NCBI RefSeq assembly: GCF_014649695.1
Contig: NZ_BMTN01000024.1
Location: 31,838 to 95,837, forward strand
DNA: 64,000 nt
Source: Streptomyces kurssanovii
Lineage (GTDB): Bacteria; Actinomycetota; Actinomycetes; Streptomycetales; Streptomycetaceae
Reading direction: 5' to 3'
Under the pieces are notes generated by a model, which saw only the letters and a program-made list of their open reading frames with translations, was not told where the DNA came from and did not search any database. Positions 44,459-53,365 of this stretch are shown here, in pieces (position 1 is the first letter of the stretch; every line of letters starts with the position of its first letter). A program made the translations under genes and the position numbers.

Positions 44459-44925
44459 TCACGACTGGGTGAGGATGCGGGTCCGGAGGAGTTCGAATGA
44501 GGCTCGGCCGTACATAGCCCGCTTGAGCGTTTTCACCCGGTTCACGTGCCCTTCGACCACCCCGGGGCTCCACGGAAGGGTGAGCCCGGCGGTGACAGCG
44601 TCGAGGTCCTGGCGGAGGAAGCCGGCGAAGCCCCTCATGGGCTTCGGTGCGTCCTGCTCGGCCTGCCGGATCCACTCCAGCAACAGGTATCCGCGCTGGT
44701 GACGGACTAGATCGGCGAACGCCCGAGCGAGATCGCAGGCCCGGGTGATGTCCTGTCAGCCGAGCCGGACTTGAAGGAGTCGCTCGTCCTGGCTTTCGGT
44801 GAGCGTCTCCCGGGGCCGCATGATCCACGAGGTGATCTTGCGAGGGCTCGGAATGTCGGCCCGGACCGGTTCGGCGGCGCCCGCGCGGAGGGCGGCGAGG
44901 TGTTTGCGGACGACCTGGCGGCTGC
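44459..44925 (-). pseudogene. ISL3-family transposase, C-terminal remnant
   Basis: Two frames carry the C-terminal part of an ISL3 transposase. SRQVVRKHLAALRAGAAEP and PRKITSWIMRPRETLTES end near 44755. FADLVRHQRGYLLLEWIRQ, then LPWSPGVVEGHVNRVK and TLKRAMYGRASFELLRTR, follow in the second frame and end at 44459. The catalytic Glu lies in PWSPGVVEGHV. The 5' part is missing: at about 44925 the sequence joins a truncated IS701 transposase. Confidence 0.75.
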
Positions 44926-45690
44926 CGGGCAGCAGCGGTGCTTGTGCCAGGCCCGCTTCGGCACCTTCTTCACCAGGGCATCGGCGCGGAACTTGCCTGC
45001 TCCGGTGGGCACTTCGGCCGAGCAGGCCACCGCGACGACATAGCCAATGCCGCGTTCCTCCAGAGCCGTACGGAGTCTTGGGTTGCCTCCGTAGACCTCG
45101 TCCCCGGTGACCCAGCCGACGTGGTGCCCGGCGTCCAAAAACCGTTCGATCATGGTGCGGGCCAGGTCTGGCTTGGTCGCGAAGGCGGTGTCCCCGCTGA
45201 GTCCGGCTGCACGGCAGCGGTCCGGGTCGCACGTCCAGGAGCGCGGGATGTACAGCTCCCGGTCCACCGCCGCGTGACCGCGCTCGTCGGCGTAGACGAG
45301 GTAGACCGCGACCTGGGAGTTCTCGATCCGTCCAGCCGTTCCGGTGTACTGGCGCTGGACCCCAACCGTGTGGGTGCCCTTCTTCACGTCGCCGGTTTCG
45401 TCGACAACCAGGACTGCGGCATTGTCATATAGGTGCTCGACGACGTACTCGCGCACGTCATCACGGACGCCATCGGCATCCCAGACGGCTCGGCACAACA
45501 GATGCTGCATACCGTGCGGGCTGGTCTCCCCGGCCCACTCCGCGATCGTCCAGCAGTTCTTGCGCGGCAGGTCCGACAGCAGGCCCAGTACCAACCGCCC
45601 GGCCCGCAGCCGGGGTTCGACCCGGGCGAACCGGCCCGCTATCCGGGCCATGGCCACCTCGAACGCCTCGCGCCAGCGGACGGGATCCAT
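44926..45690 (-). pseudogene. IS701-family transposase, 3'-truncated
   Basis: From the ATG at 45690 the frame encodes an IS701-type transposase (WREAFEVAMARIAGRFARV, LVVDETGDVKKG with the first catalytic Asp, and HVGWVTGDEVYGGNP with the second). After VKKVPKRAWHK near 44935 the family sequence stops and ISL3-derived sequence begins. The C-terminal catalytic Glu is lost, so it is dead. The open frame continues to 44707 but that tail is not IS701. Confidence 0.82.
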
Positions 45691-45844
45691 GCTGTGACCT
45701 GCGGCCACCGTCTCATCGTTACTCCACACAAGTCACGATGATCAATGGTGGCCGCACCCGTCTCACCACCGGCCCCACTGTGGCTGAGGGCCCTACTTAG
45801 CCCGTTTGACCAACCGCAACGCTCAACAGCACAGGCCGACGGGC

Positions 45845-46525
45845 CTACGGTGCCGACAGGGCTGTGCGCTCGGCTTGCTCCAGCCAGTCGGTGTACCAGC
45901 GGGCGAACGTCACCGGCGTACCGTCGTCGTTGAGCAGCGGGGCGAGGTCTACGTCGTCCACCCGACAGTCGGACCAGATCGTGCCACGGTGGCTGCCGCT
46001 GATGATCAGCCATTCTCTCTGAGCGCAGCCCAGGTGGGAGATTACGATGGCGCCGACGGTGCGCTCCGGGGCGAACATGATGACCTCCCACCGCTCGTCC
46101 CACGCCTCGATGGCGTCGTCGAAGTCCTCGATGTCGTCGAAGTCCTCTTCCTCGGGGCGTTGGGCAAGAAGCTCCTCGAGCAGCTTCGGGTCCGGGCCCT
46201 GGTCGGGAAACGGCTCGGCAAGCCTCGACAGGTCGGCCAGGTCCGCGCCGTCGCCTTCCCAACGCCAGCGGCCTTGCACGCGCCGAACCGGGAACAGGCC
46301 GTGCGCGGGGCCGGCGCCGCCTGCGCCGACGTCGAGCAGGAAGGTCCGGTACTCCTCTGGCAGCCGGACGCCCGTCTGAGCCTCGAGTTCGGCAAGCTCG
46401 CCCTGGGTAAGCGGGTCCTCCACGATCCACCTGTGCCCCAATGCCCCGAACACCTTGCTGCCGGAAGGCCCTGCACCCGCCGCCTCGACCCGCTGACGTA
46501 CGCCCACCCACCACTGATCAGTCAT
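45845..46525 (-). CDS. SMI1/KNR4 (SUKH) family protein
   Basis: The 226-residue protein carries the SUKH core: LTQGELAELEAQTGVRLPEE, YRTFLLDVGAGGAGPAHGLF and ISHLGCAQREWLIISG with GTIWSD. A long acidic insertion (EEEDFDDIEDFDDAIEAWDE) separates the two halves. Such proteins are typically immunity proteins or housekeeping regulators. No adjacent toxin gene is seen, and IS remnants lie on its downstream side. Confidence 0.87.
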   Translation of the reverse strand: MTDQWWVGVRQRVEAAGAGPSGSKVFGALGHRWIVEDPLTQGELAELEAQTGVRLPEEYRTFLLDVGAGGAGPAHGLFPVRRVQGRWRWEGDGADLADLSRLAEPFPDQGPDPKLLEELLAQRPEEEDFDDIEDFDDAIEAWDERWEVIMFAPERTVGAIVISHLGCAQREWLIISGSHRGTIWSDCRVDDVDLAPLLNDDGTPVTFARWYTDWLEQAERTALSAP

Positions 46526-46731
46526 GCGCAGACCGTACGTGCAGCCACGGACAATTGGGTCGCGGGGCCCACTGCTGCGGTCCCGACGGACTCAGGAATG
46601 GCCCGACGTCCCAGGCCCCTCGGCACAACACACACATCGGCCAGCTGAGGCCCTCGGTGGCCAACCAGCGCAGTCAGTCACGTCCACCAGCAAGATCACG
46701 ATCTACAGCTGGAGTATTAGGGGTTGGACGG
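46526..46731. other. Intergenic region
   Basis: About 205 bases between two minus-strand genes; no feature recognised. Confidence 0.35.
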
Positions 46732-47271
46732 TCAGTGGTCTGCCTGGTCCAGCACGCTGCGGCAGTGTGCCCAAGCCGATTCGGAGAGCAACGGCCGCCA
46801 TCGAGCGAACAGGTCGGACAGGTCCGCCCCGCAACGGGCACGGACCTCTGGGCTGATTGCGGCGATGTCCAGCTCGTTGGCGGCAGTGATTTCGGCGAAG
46901 TCCCCACGGGCCTCGATGCTTGGAAGCATCCGTGTTCCGGTGAAGCGGTCGACGAACGCGCCTTGTTCATCGGTCAGCCCCTGGTAAGAGGACTTACGGT
47001 CACAGGAGGCGTAGAAGTAAACGAGTGCTTCCGCCTCGGCGCCGATCGCCTTGACCACTTCCCCCCGGCGACCCAAGTCCAGCAGCGCGACCGGGAACCC
47101 GTCGGTCCCGTAGAACGCGTGACACAGCCCGGCCGACACCAGCGCCGGGCGAGCGCCCCATGAGGCCAGAAGGGCGCTGACTCGCCCCAGGTGCGCCAGC
47201 AGTGTTCCGCCGGGGTGCTCGATCCTCTCAGCTCCGGCCGCCTGCAAGATCGCCATCGCTTCTGCGGTCAT
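46732..47271 (-). CDS. DUF6817-type (HD-like) protein
   Basis: From the ATG at 47271 the protein has 179 residues. HPGGTLLAHLGRVSALLASW and LVSAGLCHAFYGTDGFP hold the His/Asp pattern of a metal-dependent HD-like domain assigned to DUF6817. The second half is helical. The exact reaction is unknown; HD proteins hydrolyse phosphoesters. A start at 47346 would add 25 residues of weaker sequence. Confidence 0.72.
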   Translation of the reverse strand: MTAEAMAILQAAGAERIEHPGGTLLAHLGRVSALLASWGARPALVSAGLCHAFYGTDGFPVALLDLGRRGEVVKAIGAEAEALVYFYASCDRKSSYQGLTDEQGAFVDRFTGTRMLPSIEARGDFAEITAANELDIAAISPEVRARCGADLSDLFARWRPLLSESAWAHCRSVLDQADH

Positions 47272-47378
47272 CTCAACATCACCCGTCCGAGCGATCGCCG
47301 TCTGATCTGAAGCCCTCTGATCATAGGAGGGACAGCTGCCGATCACACTGCTTTCGCCTCGCCGCGTTCAACCAACAA

Positions 47379-47654
47379 TGCCGAACGCCGCAGCCCTCGC
47401 CCAACGCTGCACCCCTCTCGGACTGCGTGCCCAGATCGCCGGACCGCGGCAGTCTGGGCGGCCGTATCCGAGATGCCCGCCTGGTTCCCTACCAAGCCGT
47501 CATCGGGGCCAAGGAGGCCGCTGACGATCACGTCGCACTGCGCTTGCGTGACGGACGCCGGCTCGACCCACAGCCGGTCAGTGACGTACTCACCCACATC
47601 AGCGCTGTCATCGGGGCCCACAGCACCGACCTGTGGGCCGACGCCACCTCGTAA
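47379..47654 (+). pseudogene. Threonyl-tRNA synthetase C-terminal (anticodon-binding) remnant
   Basis: The sequence contains ALAQRCTPLGLRAQIAGP in one frame and GSLGGRIRDARLVPYQAVIG with DDHVALRLRDGRRLDP in another. Together they look like the class II anticodon-binding domain of threonyl-tRNA synthetase (VPYQxVIG, VALRLRDGR). The catalytic domain is absent and a frameshift lies near 47445. It is a fragment of a second thrS-like gene, possibly one of the antibiotic-resistant paralogues known in Streptomyces. Confidence 0.6.
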
Positions 47655-47734
47655 CAGGCGTCGCGATCAGCGCCTGTTGCCGTCCGCGTGAGGAGACTGG
47701 TGATCTCCGCGATGGCGTCGGACAAGGGCGTGAA

Positions 47735-48568
47735 GTGACGGCGGACGTTGACCTGGAGACACGAGCAGTCGCCCACGCCCAACACGCCCTGGACCTCATG
47801 GCCATCGGCCAGGCCAGCGAACGCGTCCGGCGGCGCTTGTACTTCCTCGCCGCCGCCTTCACCGGCACTGCCCTGTGGGCAGCCCTCGACCGGCTGGAGA
47901 CCTCCCGCGCCGGACGGCACCTCGACCGCGGCCTGCGCCTCGCACGCCTCTCTGGTGACGCAGGCATGGAGATGCGGATGTGGGGCCACGCGGCGCTGTT
48001 CCACCTCCAGCAACGCCAGCTCCCCGACGCTGTCGCAGCAGCCCAGATGAGCCGCGAAACACACGTCTGCCGCCTGGACCCGCTCTTCCGCTCGCTGGCC
48101 ACGGTACGCCTGGCCGCAGTGCAAGCAGGCGTCGGAGAGCGCACGGCCGCCATCCGCGCCCTCGGGCAAGCGGAGACCGCCTACAACCGCGCCGACAAGA
48201 GCCAGCCACGGCCGGCCTACGTCGACTTCTACGACGAAGCCGAGTTCGAGGGCCTGAGCGGCATCGTGATGATGAGACTCGGCAGAAACGAGGAATCCGA
48301 AGCTCATCTGCACCGAGCCCTGGCAGGACTGCGGCCCCACTTCCACCGCAACCGCGTCTACTACTCGGCGCTCCTGGCCACCACACAGCTACGGCAGGGA
48401 GCCGCGGACGCGGCATGCACCACAGCTCTGAAGACTCTTGCCGACGACCTTCCGGGGAGAACCCAATCCCTGTTCGCCCGCTTCGGCCAAGAACTCACCA
48501 CGAAGGCGGCCGGAACCCCGTTCGCCGCCCAGTGGGCTGATCGCTATCCCCGAGGAGGAACTGCGTGA
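47735..48568 (+). CDS. TPR-like regulator domain protein lacking its helix-turn-helix half
   Basis: The 277-residue frame from GTG 47735 is made of helical TPR-like repeats (AVAHAQHALDLMAIGQASER, AGRHLDRGLRLARLSGDAGM and RTAAIRALGQAETAYNRADK). It matches the C-terminal part of Streptomyces XRE-TPR regulators, which normally begin with a DNA-binding helix-turn-helix. That N-terminal half is missing; the sequence upstream is a tRNA-synthetase fragment. The stop overlaps the next gene's GTG, so it is coupled to a GNAT enzyme. Confidence 0.65.
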   Translation: MTADVDLETRAVAHAQHALDLMAIGQASERVRRRLYFLAAAFTGTALWAALDRLETSRAGRHLDRGLRLARLSGDAGMEMRMWGHAALFHLQQRQLPDAVAAAQMSRETHVCRLDPLFRSLATVRLAAVQAGVGERTAAIRALGQAETAYNRADKSQPRPAYVDFYDEAEFEGLSGIVMMRLGRNEESEAHLHRALAGLRPHFHRNRVYYSALLATTQLRQGAADAACTTALKTLADDLPGRTQSLFARFGQELTTKAAGTPFAAQWADRYPRGGTA

Positions 48569-49119
48569 CCATCGAGGTGAGCCACTACACGGCTGCCGCC
48601 CTGGAGGAGATCCGCGAGACGATACTCGACATCCACGTCGAGGTTCGGCACCGCGACTTCGGCTTGACCGGCCCGTTCTACTACGGCGACCGCTTCAACG
48701 AACGCCTGTCCGCCTACGCGTCACGGCCCGGCTGGACAGCGGTCTTGGGCCACGAGGACGGCGAGCCGGTCGGCTTCTGCTTCGGGACCACGCTGGCGGC
48801 CGACACCAAGTGGTGGGACTCGATGACTGAGCCGCTGCCGGCGAAGACCACCCACGAGACCGGCCAGAGAACCGTGGCCCTCAACGAGATCGTCGTGCGT
48901 AAGCCGTGGCGCGGCCGCTCCGTTGCCTGGCAGCTCCACGAGGCATGGCTCCACAACCGCACCGAGGAACGCGTAACCCTGCTGGTCAATCCCGCCAACG
49001 GCAACGGCGCCGTGCAAGCCCGCTACGAGGCTTGGGGCTACCGGTCGATCGGGATGCAACAGCCATTCCCCGACTCTCCCGTTTTCGCCACGATGCTCCG
49101 TCCAGTGAAGTTGCCCTGA
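48565..49119 (+). CDS. GNAT acetyltransferase
   Basis: The 184-residue protein has a GNAT core: VGFCFGTTLA (beta 4), ALNEIVVRKPWRGRSVAWQL (acetyl-CoA loop) and LLVNPANGNGAVQARYEAWG (motif B). The start GTG overlaps the stop of the TPR-type regulator gene. This regulator-plus-GNAT pairing is common in Streptomyces. The acceptor is unknown. A strong terminator follows. Confidence 0.9.
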   Translation: MTIEVSHYTAAALEEIRETILDIHVEVRHRDFGLTGPFYYGDRFNERLSAYASRPGWTAVLGHEDGEPVGFCFGTTLAADTKWWDSMTEPLPAKTTHETGQRTVALNEIVVRKPWRGRSVAWQLHEAWLHNRTEERVTLLVNPANGNGAVQARYEAWGYRSIGMQQPFPDSPVFATMLRPVKLP

Positions 49120-49126
49120 GTCAGTC

Positions 49127-49150
49127 GAGGGCGCCGTGTGCGGCGCCCTC
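49127..49150 (+). terminator. Terminator after the GNAT gene
   Basis: Perfect 10-base arms GAGGGCGCCG and CGGCGCCCTC with loop TGTG, eight bases after the stop. Confidence 0.85.
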
Positions 49151-49232
49151 CACCTCACGGTGTCGCCGTCATTCCGCCCCGGGAGCGTCGCTCGGATGCT
49201 TCATGATCGGAGACAGGAGTCAAGCAGCAGGG

Positions 49233-49463
49233 TCATCGTCGCCGCCAAGGTCTCTGACGCGGTTCTACGACACTGGCAATGCCTGGGGTCCGGGGGCGAG
49301 ATGCCCTCTTCCAACTGCCCCAGGCCCCCCACGAGAACAAGGCACTGACGACCAAGCCACGGATGGTACTTGGGGCGTCGTGTCCATGTGCGACGGTCAG
49401 CAATCCGCCAATGGCGCCGACGATGAGGAGCAGGGCAAGGAAGGACCAGATCACGATCTTCAT
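49233..49463 (-). CDS. Small membrane protein
   Basis: The 76-residue protein has one or two hydrophobic segments (WSFLALLLIVGAIGGLLTV, then GLVVSALFSWGAWG) and a basic C-terminus. No family recognised; the ribosome site is weak. It sits next to an integrase remnant. Confidence 0.5.
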   Translation of the reverse strand: MKIVIWSFLALLLIVGAIGGLLTVAHGHDAPSTIRGLVVSALFSWGAWGSWKRASRPRTPGIASVVEPRQRPWRRR

Positions 49464-49550
49464 GTCGGGAACGCTACCCGCGCTGGCAGCGGAAGGAGCG
49501 CCGTCTCCTTCGACAGCGCAGTGAGCGGCGCTGAAGCGTCGGCCCAGCAC

Positions 49551-50038
49551 TCAGCTCGCAACCTCGTCAGGAGGCGGCGTCGCGCGGGCCTGCGCGACGG
49601 CGGCGTGGGCCGGGCCGCCGAACTGTGGGACCGCGTCGAGGGGGTCCCGTGTGCCGACGCCGTGGCGGCGGTCGTACACGGTGTCCGCCGTGTGGGAGCC
49701 GTCCGCCCACCGGCCGGCCCGGTTGCGCTCGGCGAGCGGAACGCCCTGCTCGGCAAGGTCGGTGTTCGCCCCGGCCCGCCACGAGTGAGAGGTGACCTTC
49801 CGGCCGTCGATGTACGGCACGCCCGCCTTCTCGGCGAGGAGCTGGAGCCTCTCGTTGAGCGAGCCCGGCCGCTTTCGGGTGCCGCGTTTGCGGTCCGCCG
49901 GGTAGGGCCGGAGATCTGGTCGGCGAGGGGCGGCAGCTCGCCGTGCCCGAGCATGGTGTTCCGGGGGATGAGGTCGCGCGGCCGCGGCTCGCCCTCGGGG
50001 ACCAGCTCCGCCTGGACGACCTCCACCTCCGTGCTCAC
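49551..50038 (-). pseudogene. Tyrosine site-specific integrase with a large internal deletion
   Basis: The GTG at 50038 starts VSTEVEVVQAELVPEGEP and RNTMLGHGELPPLADQISG, the usual N-terminus of Streptomyces element integrases. Near 49910 this jumps to the C-terminal end of the catalytic domain: RKRGTRKRPGSLNERLQLL, then VTSHSWRAGANTDLAEQGV (His-x-x-Arg) and ADTVYDRRH with the nucleophile Tyr. The core-binding domain and the first catalytic Arg are missing and the frame changes at the junction. The integrase is dead. Confidence 0.75.
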
Positions 50039-50391
50039 GTCTCCTCCGGCTCGTACTCGGGGTGATCGGGATGGTCGATGAACGGCGCGGCGAACTGCTG
50101 CACGACCATGAGTAGAGGGCCGACCAGCGGGGCGCCGTCCTCGACGGACTGGATCTTGAGCAGGTTGACCAGCATCAGCTTGCCCATGAGGTCGTCGCGG
50201 GTGCGCCGGGGCTGGTTGCGGACGACGTGCATGGCGGTCGCCTGGTCGAGCCAGTGGCCGGCGCCCGTGAGGATCGGCGCGAAGACTCGGCCTCCCATCC
50301 CCTGCACGCCGAAGCGGCGTGCGCCCGGCTCGGTCAGCTCCCACCAGCCATGGGGATTGAGGTGTGGAACGTCTGCGGCGACCTCCCTCAA
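50035..50391 (-). CDS. Hypothetical protein coupled to the integrase remnant
   Basis: The 118-residue protein (LNPHGWWELTEPGARRFGVQ and GKLMLVNLLKIQSVEDGAPL) is not recognised. Its stop overlaps the integrase start by four bases, so it belonged to the same element. The first residues may be altered because a rearrangement junction lies near 50395. Confidence 0.5.
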   Translation of the reverse strand: MREVAADVPHLNPHGWWELTEPGARRFGVQGMGGRVFAPILTGAGHWLDQATAMHVVRNQPRRTRDDLMGKLMLVNLLKIQSVEDGAPLVGPLLMVVQQFAAPFIDHPDHPEYEPEET

Positions 50392-50408
50392 AGCGTCTAC
50401 ATCGGCCT

Positions 50409-50790
50409 GGGACGGACGCCGCCTCGGTCCATACCTACGAGCCCCTCGTGGTCCCCGGCCTGTTGCAGACCCCCGCCTATGCGGAGGCCGTCATTGGAGA
50501 AACGATCCCCCCGCTCACTGCCGAACAGGCGGCCACTCGCCTGAAGGTGCGGCTGCGCCGTCAGCACCGGATCTACGACCCGGCGTGCCCGCTGCGTCTG
50601 TGGGTCGTCCTGGACGAGTCGGCCCTGCGCCGTGTCGTGGGCTCTCCCGACGTCATGCGCGAGCAACTGGAGCACCTGAACGCATTCAGTGACGAGCCGC
50701 ACATCACCGTGCAGGTCCTCCCCTACGCGGTAGGGGCTCACCCGGGCCTGTCAGGACAGTTCTCCATTCTGAGGTTCGCGGACAGCCCCG
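50409..50790 (+). pseudogene. DUF5753 regulator fragment
   Basis: The frame carries VHTYEPLVVPGLLQTPAYAE, VRLRRQHRIYDPACPLRL and HITVQVLPYAVGAHPGLSG, the DUF5753 domain of Streptomyces XRE regulators. The N-terminal helix-turn-helix is missing, and after FADSPE the family ends abruptly near 50790, where the minus-strand neighbour begins. Both ends are rearrangement junctions. Confidence 0.75.
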
Positions 50791-51264
50791 AGGCGGGACC
50801 GTGTTCCGCAGGGGGTCCTTCAGGTCGCGGGAGTCGAAGCTGAACGTCTCGACCTTGCGCCGGCGGCCGTTGGGCCCCTTTTCCAGGGCCCATTCCTTCT
50901 GGATGCCGCGGATCGGCCCGCGGCCGTGCGTGCGCGCCACGGTCCGGCCGGGCGGCGAGCCGGCTCGCGTCACCTCCCACTGCTCGTCCATGGCCCGCAC
51001 TTCACGCTCGCCGGGACACAGACGCATCCAGACCTTGAGGGTCCGCTCTACCTGCCTACGGGTCGCACCGGAGCCCCAGGCCGGCTCCCGGAACCGCCAC
51101 TCCGCCAGCAGGTCCGCCTCGCCCGTGCCTGCCTCGCGGATGCCGAAGGGCACGCCCGTGCCGTTCAGCGCGAGCAGTGCGGCTCGCAGTTCCTGGGTCG
51201 GAATCGCCTTGGTGCTCCCGTCGGCGTGACGGGTCCCCATCCACTTGTCCCACAGGCGGCCCAC
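50704..51264 (-). CDS. Hypothetical protein with an altered C-terminus
   Basis: From a GTG at 51264 (GGGAAGG upstream) the frame encodes VGRLWDKWMGTRHADGSTK, then LRAALLALNGTGVPFGI and a basic second half. It is unknown to me. It follows the LpqN-like gene by two bases. The last 35 or so residues run antisense to the DUF5753 fragment, so the native C-terminus was probably cut off near 50800. Confidence 0.5.
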   Translation of the reverse strand: MGRLWDKWMGTRHADGSTKAIPTQELRAALLALNGTGVPFGIREAGTGEADLLAEWRFREPAWGSGATRRQVERTLKVWMRLCPGEREVRAMDEQWEVTRAGSPPGRTVARTHGRGPIRGIQKEWALEKGPNGRRRKVETFSFDSRDLKDPLRNTVPPRGCPRTSEWRTVLTGPGEPLPRRGGPAR

Positions 51265-51266
51265 AG

Positions 51267-51761
51267 CTACGCAGCCTTCCCGGTGTCCGGACGCACGCTT
51301 CGCAGGAACGCCTGCAAGTCGCCCACAACGCCGTCGTACTGGGCAGCCGTTGCCGTCAGGGCCAGCCGTATCACCGCACGCCTGCGCGGTTCCTCGATAT
51401 CGACGAGGGACAGGTACACCTGGGACTGGACGAGGTCGCGGTGCACGTCGCCGGCGACGGCCGAGAAGGTCAGCCGCTGGGTCAGGCCGGGCGCGTCGGT
51501 GCTGCCGAATTCGCGGCGGTCCGTGACCGCCACCGACTCGGCTGCCTCGCCCAGGCGCTCCACGGACTCGGCGGCGAGCTCGGCCAGCGTCCGTGCCTCC
51601 GGTGGGAAGCCGCCCTCGATGGTGATGTTGGCAGCGAACCCGGCGTCCGGCTCCGGATGCACGGCAGCGAACGCGACGCCCGGGTCGCCGCCCTCCGGGC
51701 GGGCCGGGAGCCAACCCTCGGGCAGGCGGAACTCGATCGGGACCGGCAGTGACGTGGGCAA
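51267..51761 (-). CDS. LpqN/DcrB-like protein
   Basis: The 164-residue protein (VPIEFRLPEGWLPARPE, GFAANITIEGG and SQVYLSLVDIEEPRRRAVIR) has the alternating strands of PsbP/LpqN-like domains and no signal peptide. A TTG at 51761 with AAGGAGGG six bases upstream is the best start. It is probably cotranscribed with the next minus-strand gene. Function unknown. Confidence 0.65.
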   Translation of the reverse strand: MPTSLPVPIEFRLPEGWLPARPEGGDPGVAFAAVHPEPDAGFAANITIEGGFPPEARTLAELAAESVERLGEAAESVAVTDRREFGSTDAPGLTQRLTFSAVAGDVHRDLVQSQVYLSLVDIEEPRRRAVIRLALTATAAQYDGVVGDLQAFLRSVRPDTGKAA

Positions 51762-51789
51762 TTCAGGGCCCTCCTTCCGCTGATGGTGC

Positions 51790-52073
51790 GGCGCCCGTAC
51801 CGTGCGGGAGCAGCTCCGCTGGCCTGGTCGCCCAGGTCGAGGCGGCGCACCTCGACCCGGTCCACGGCGTCGAAAGCTTCCGCGGCCGCCTCCGGCCTGC
51901 GGACGGCGACGACAACAGTCGCGCCGGGACCCGCAGCGTGTGGTCTCCAGCCCCAGTCCGGAACTGCCGCCGGTCACGACGGCGAGCCTTCCGGTGAGGT
52001 CGACGCCGGCCAGGACGTCGGCCGTGGTGCTGCGGGCCGCGAAGCCGGAGCCGATGGGTTGCTGTGCTGTCAT
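51790..52073 (-). pseudogene. Short-chain dehydrogenase, N-terminal remnant
   Basis: From 52073 the frame reads STTADVLAGVDLTGRLAVVT and GGSSGLGLET, the NAD(P)-binding TGxxxGxG of SDR enzymes. A frameshift near 51945 leads into GATVVVAVRRPEAAAEAFDA and VEVRRLDLGDQAS. The rest of the enzyme, with the YxxxK active site, is gone; the LpqN-like gene follows. Confidence 0.7.
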
Positions 52074-52183
52074 GACCGCCGTTCCTTGCGCGTGGAGTGG
52101 TGCCGCGGCGTCGGCGGAGCGAGTCGCTGGGGCACCACACGGTTGGGGGCCGTCCGAGCTGCCTTCCCGGCACGCCTTGGGGG

Positions 52184-53167
52184 TCAGCCGTTGAGGTTCT
52201 GCATCAGCTCGGGGGCGTAGCGGTCGCCGGAGACGATGCCGCGCGGGGCGACGGCTTCGATGGCGGCCAAGTCATCAGCGGTGATCGTCACGGTGGTGGC
52301 GGCGACGTTCTCCTCCAGGTAGCGGCGGCGCTTGGTGCCGGGGATGGCGACCGCGTCCTGGTGCAGCACCCAGGCGAGAGCCAGCTGGGATGGCGAGACC
52401 TGCTTGGCGGCGGCGATGCGGCGGACCTCGTCGACCACGGCCAGGTTGCGGGCGAAGTTCTCGCCCTGGAAGCGCGGGTCGGTGCGGCGGAAGTCGTCGG
52501 CGGCGAAGTCGTCCGGGCTGGTGATCGCACCGGACAGGAACCCGCGTCCGAGCGGCGAGTAGGCGACCAGGCCGATCCCGAGCTCGTTCAGGGTGGCCAT
52601 GACCCCGTCGTGCTCGATGCCGCGCTCGAAGAGCGAGTACTCGGTCTGGACCGCCGTGACCGGGTGGACGGAGTGGGCGCGGCGAATGGTCTGCGGGGCG
52701 ACCTCGGACAGGCCGATGTAGCGGACCTTGCCGGCGGCCACCAGCTCGCCCATGGCGCCGACGGTCTCCTCGATCGGCACCTGCGGGTCGACCCGGTGCA
52801 GGTAGTAGAGGTCGACGTGGTCGGTGTCAAGGTGGCGCAGGGAGCGGTCCAGGGAACGACGGATGTACTCGGGGCTCCCGTTGTGGCCGACGAGCGTGCC
52901 GTCGTCGGTGAACTCGATGCCGGTCTTGGTGGCGACGACGGCCTGCTCGCGGCGGCCGGCGAGGGCCTTGCCGAGGAGCTGCTCGTTGATGAACGGGCCG
53001 TAGCTCTCGGCAGTGTCCAGCAGGGTCACGCCCAGTTCCAGGGCGCGGTCGATGGTGGCGAGGGACTCGGCCTCGTCGGTGCTGCCGTAGAAGGCACTCA
53101 TGCCCATGCAGCCGAGTCCTTCGGCGGAGACGGTCAGGCCCTGGCTGCCGAGGGTGCGGAGTTCCAT
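52184..53167 (-). CDS. Aldo/keto reductase
   Basis: The 327-residue protein is a full AKR barrel: [11 protein letters not shown], catalytic Asp-Tyr in [10 protein letters not shown], Lys in VATKTGIEF, His in LYYLHRVDP and the cofactor-binding [15 protein letters not shown]. It reduces aldehydes or ketones with NADPH. A short-chain dehydrogenase gene lies upstream on the same strand, about 200 bases away. Both may be part of one detoxification locus controlled by the TetR gene at 54337. Confidence 0.93.
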   Translation of the reverse strand: MELRTLGSQGLTVSAEGLGCMGMSAFYGSTDEAESLATIDRALELGVTLLDTAESYGPFINEQLLGKALAGRREQAVVATKTGIEFTDDGTLVGHNGSPEYIRRSLDRSLRHLDTDHVDLYYLHRVDPQVPIEETVGAMGELVAAGKVRYIGLSEVAPQTIRRAHSVHPVTAVQTEYSLFERGIEHDGVMATLNELGIGLVAYSPLGRGFLSGAITSPDDFAADDFRRTDPRFQGENFARNLAVVDEVRRIAAAKQVSPSQLALAWVLHQDAVAIPGTKRRRYLEENVAATTVTITADDLAAIEAVAPRGIVSGDRYAPELMQNLNG

Positions 53168-53365
53168 GGTGATCTTCCTTGCTGTTGCGGGTCGTCCCGC
53201 GGTGTGTGACTGGTTGGTTGTGCGTCCGGTGCGCTGCGGCCCTCGGCCCGGACCGGGTGCGGTCGGGCGCCGGTCGCGGGCGGCGGGGGTGTGGCACCGG
53301 CGGGCGGAGATGCTGTGCGACTGCCGCGCCCGGCGTCGTCATGCACCCACCGGGACGCGGGGCGG

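Noticed and set aside
49460-50344. A 294-residue minus-strand open frame over the integrase region
   Set aside because: Only 43 residues from 50038 resemble an integrase; the rest is a chance join of other frames.
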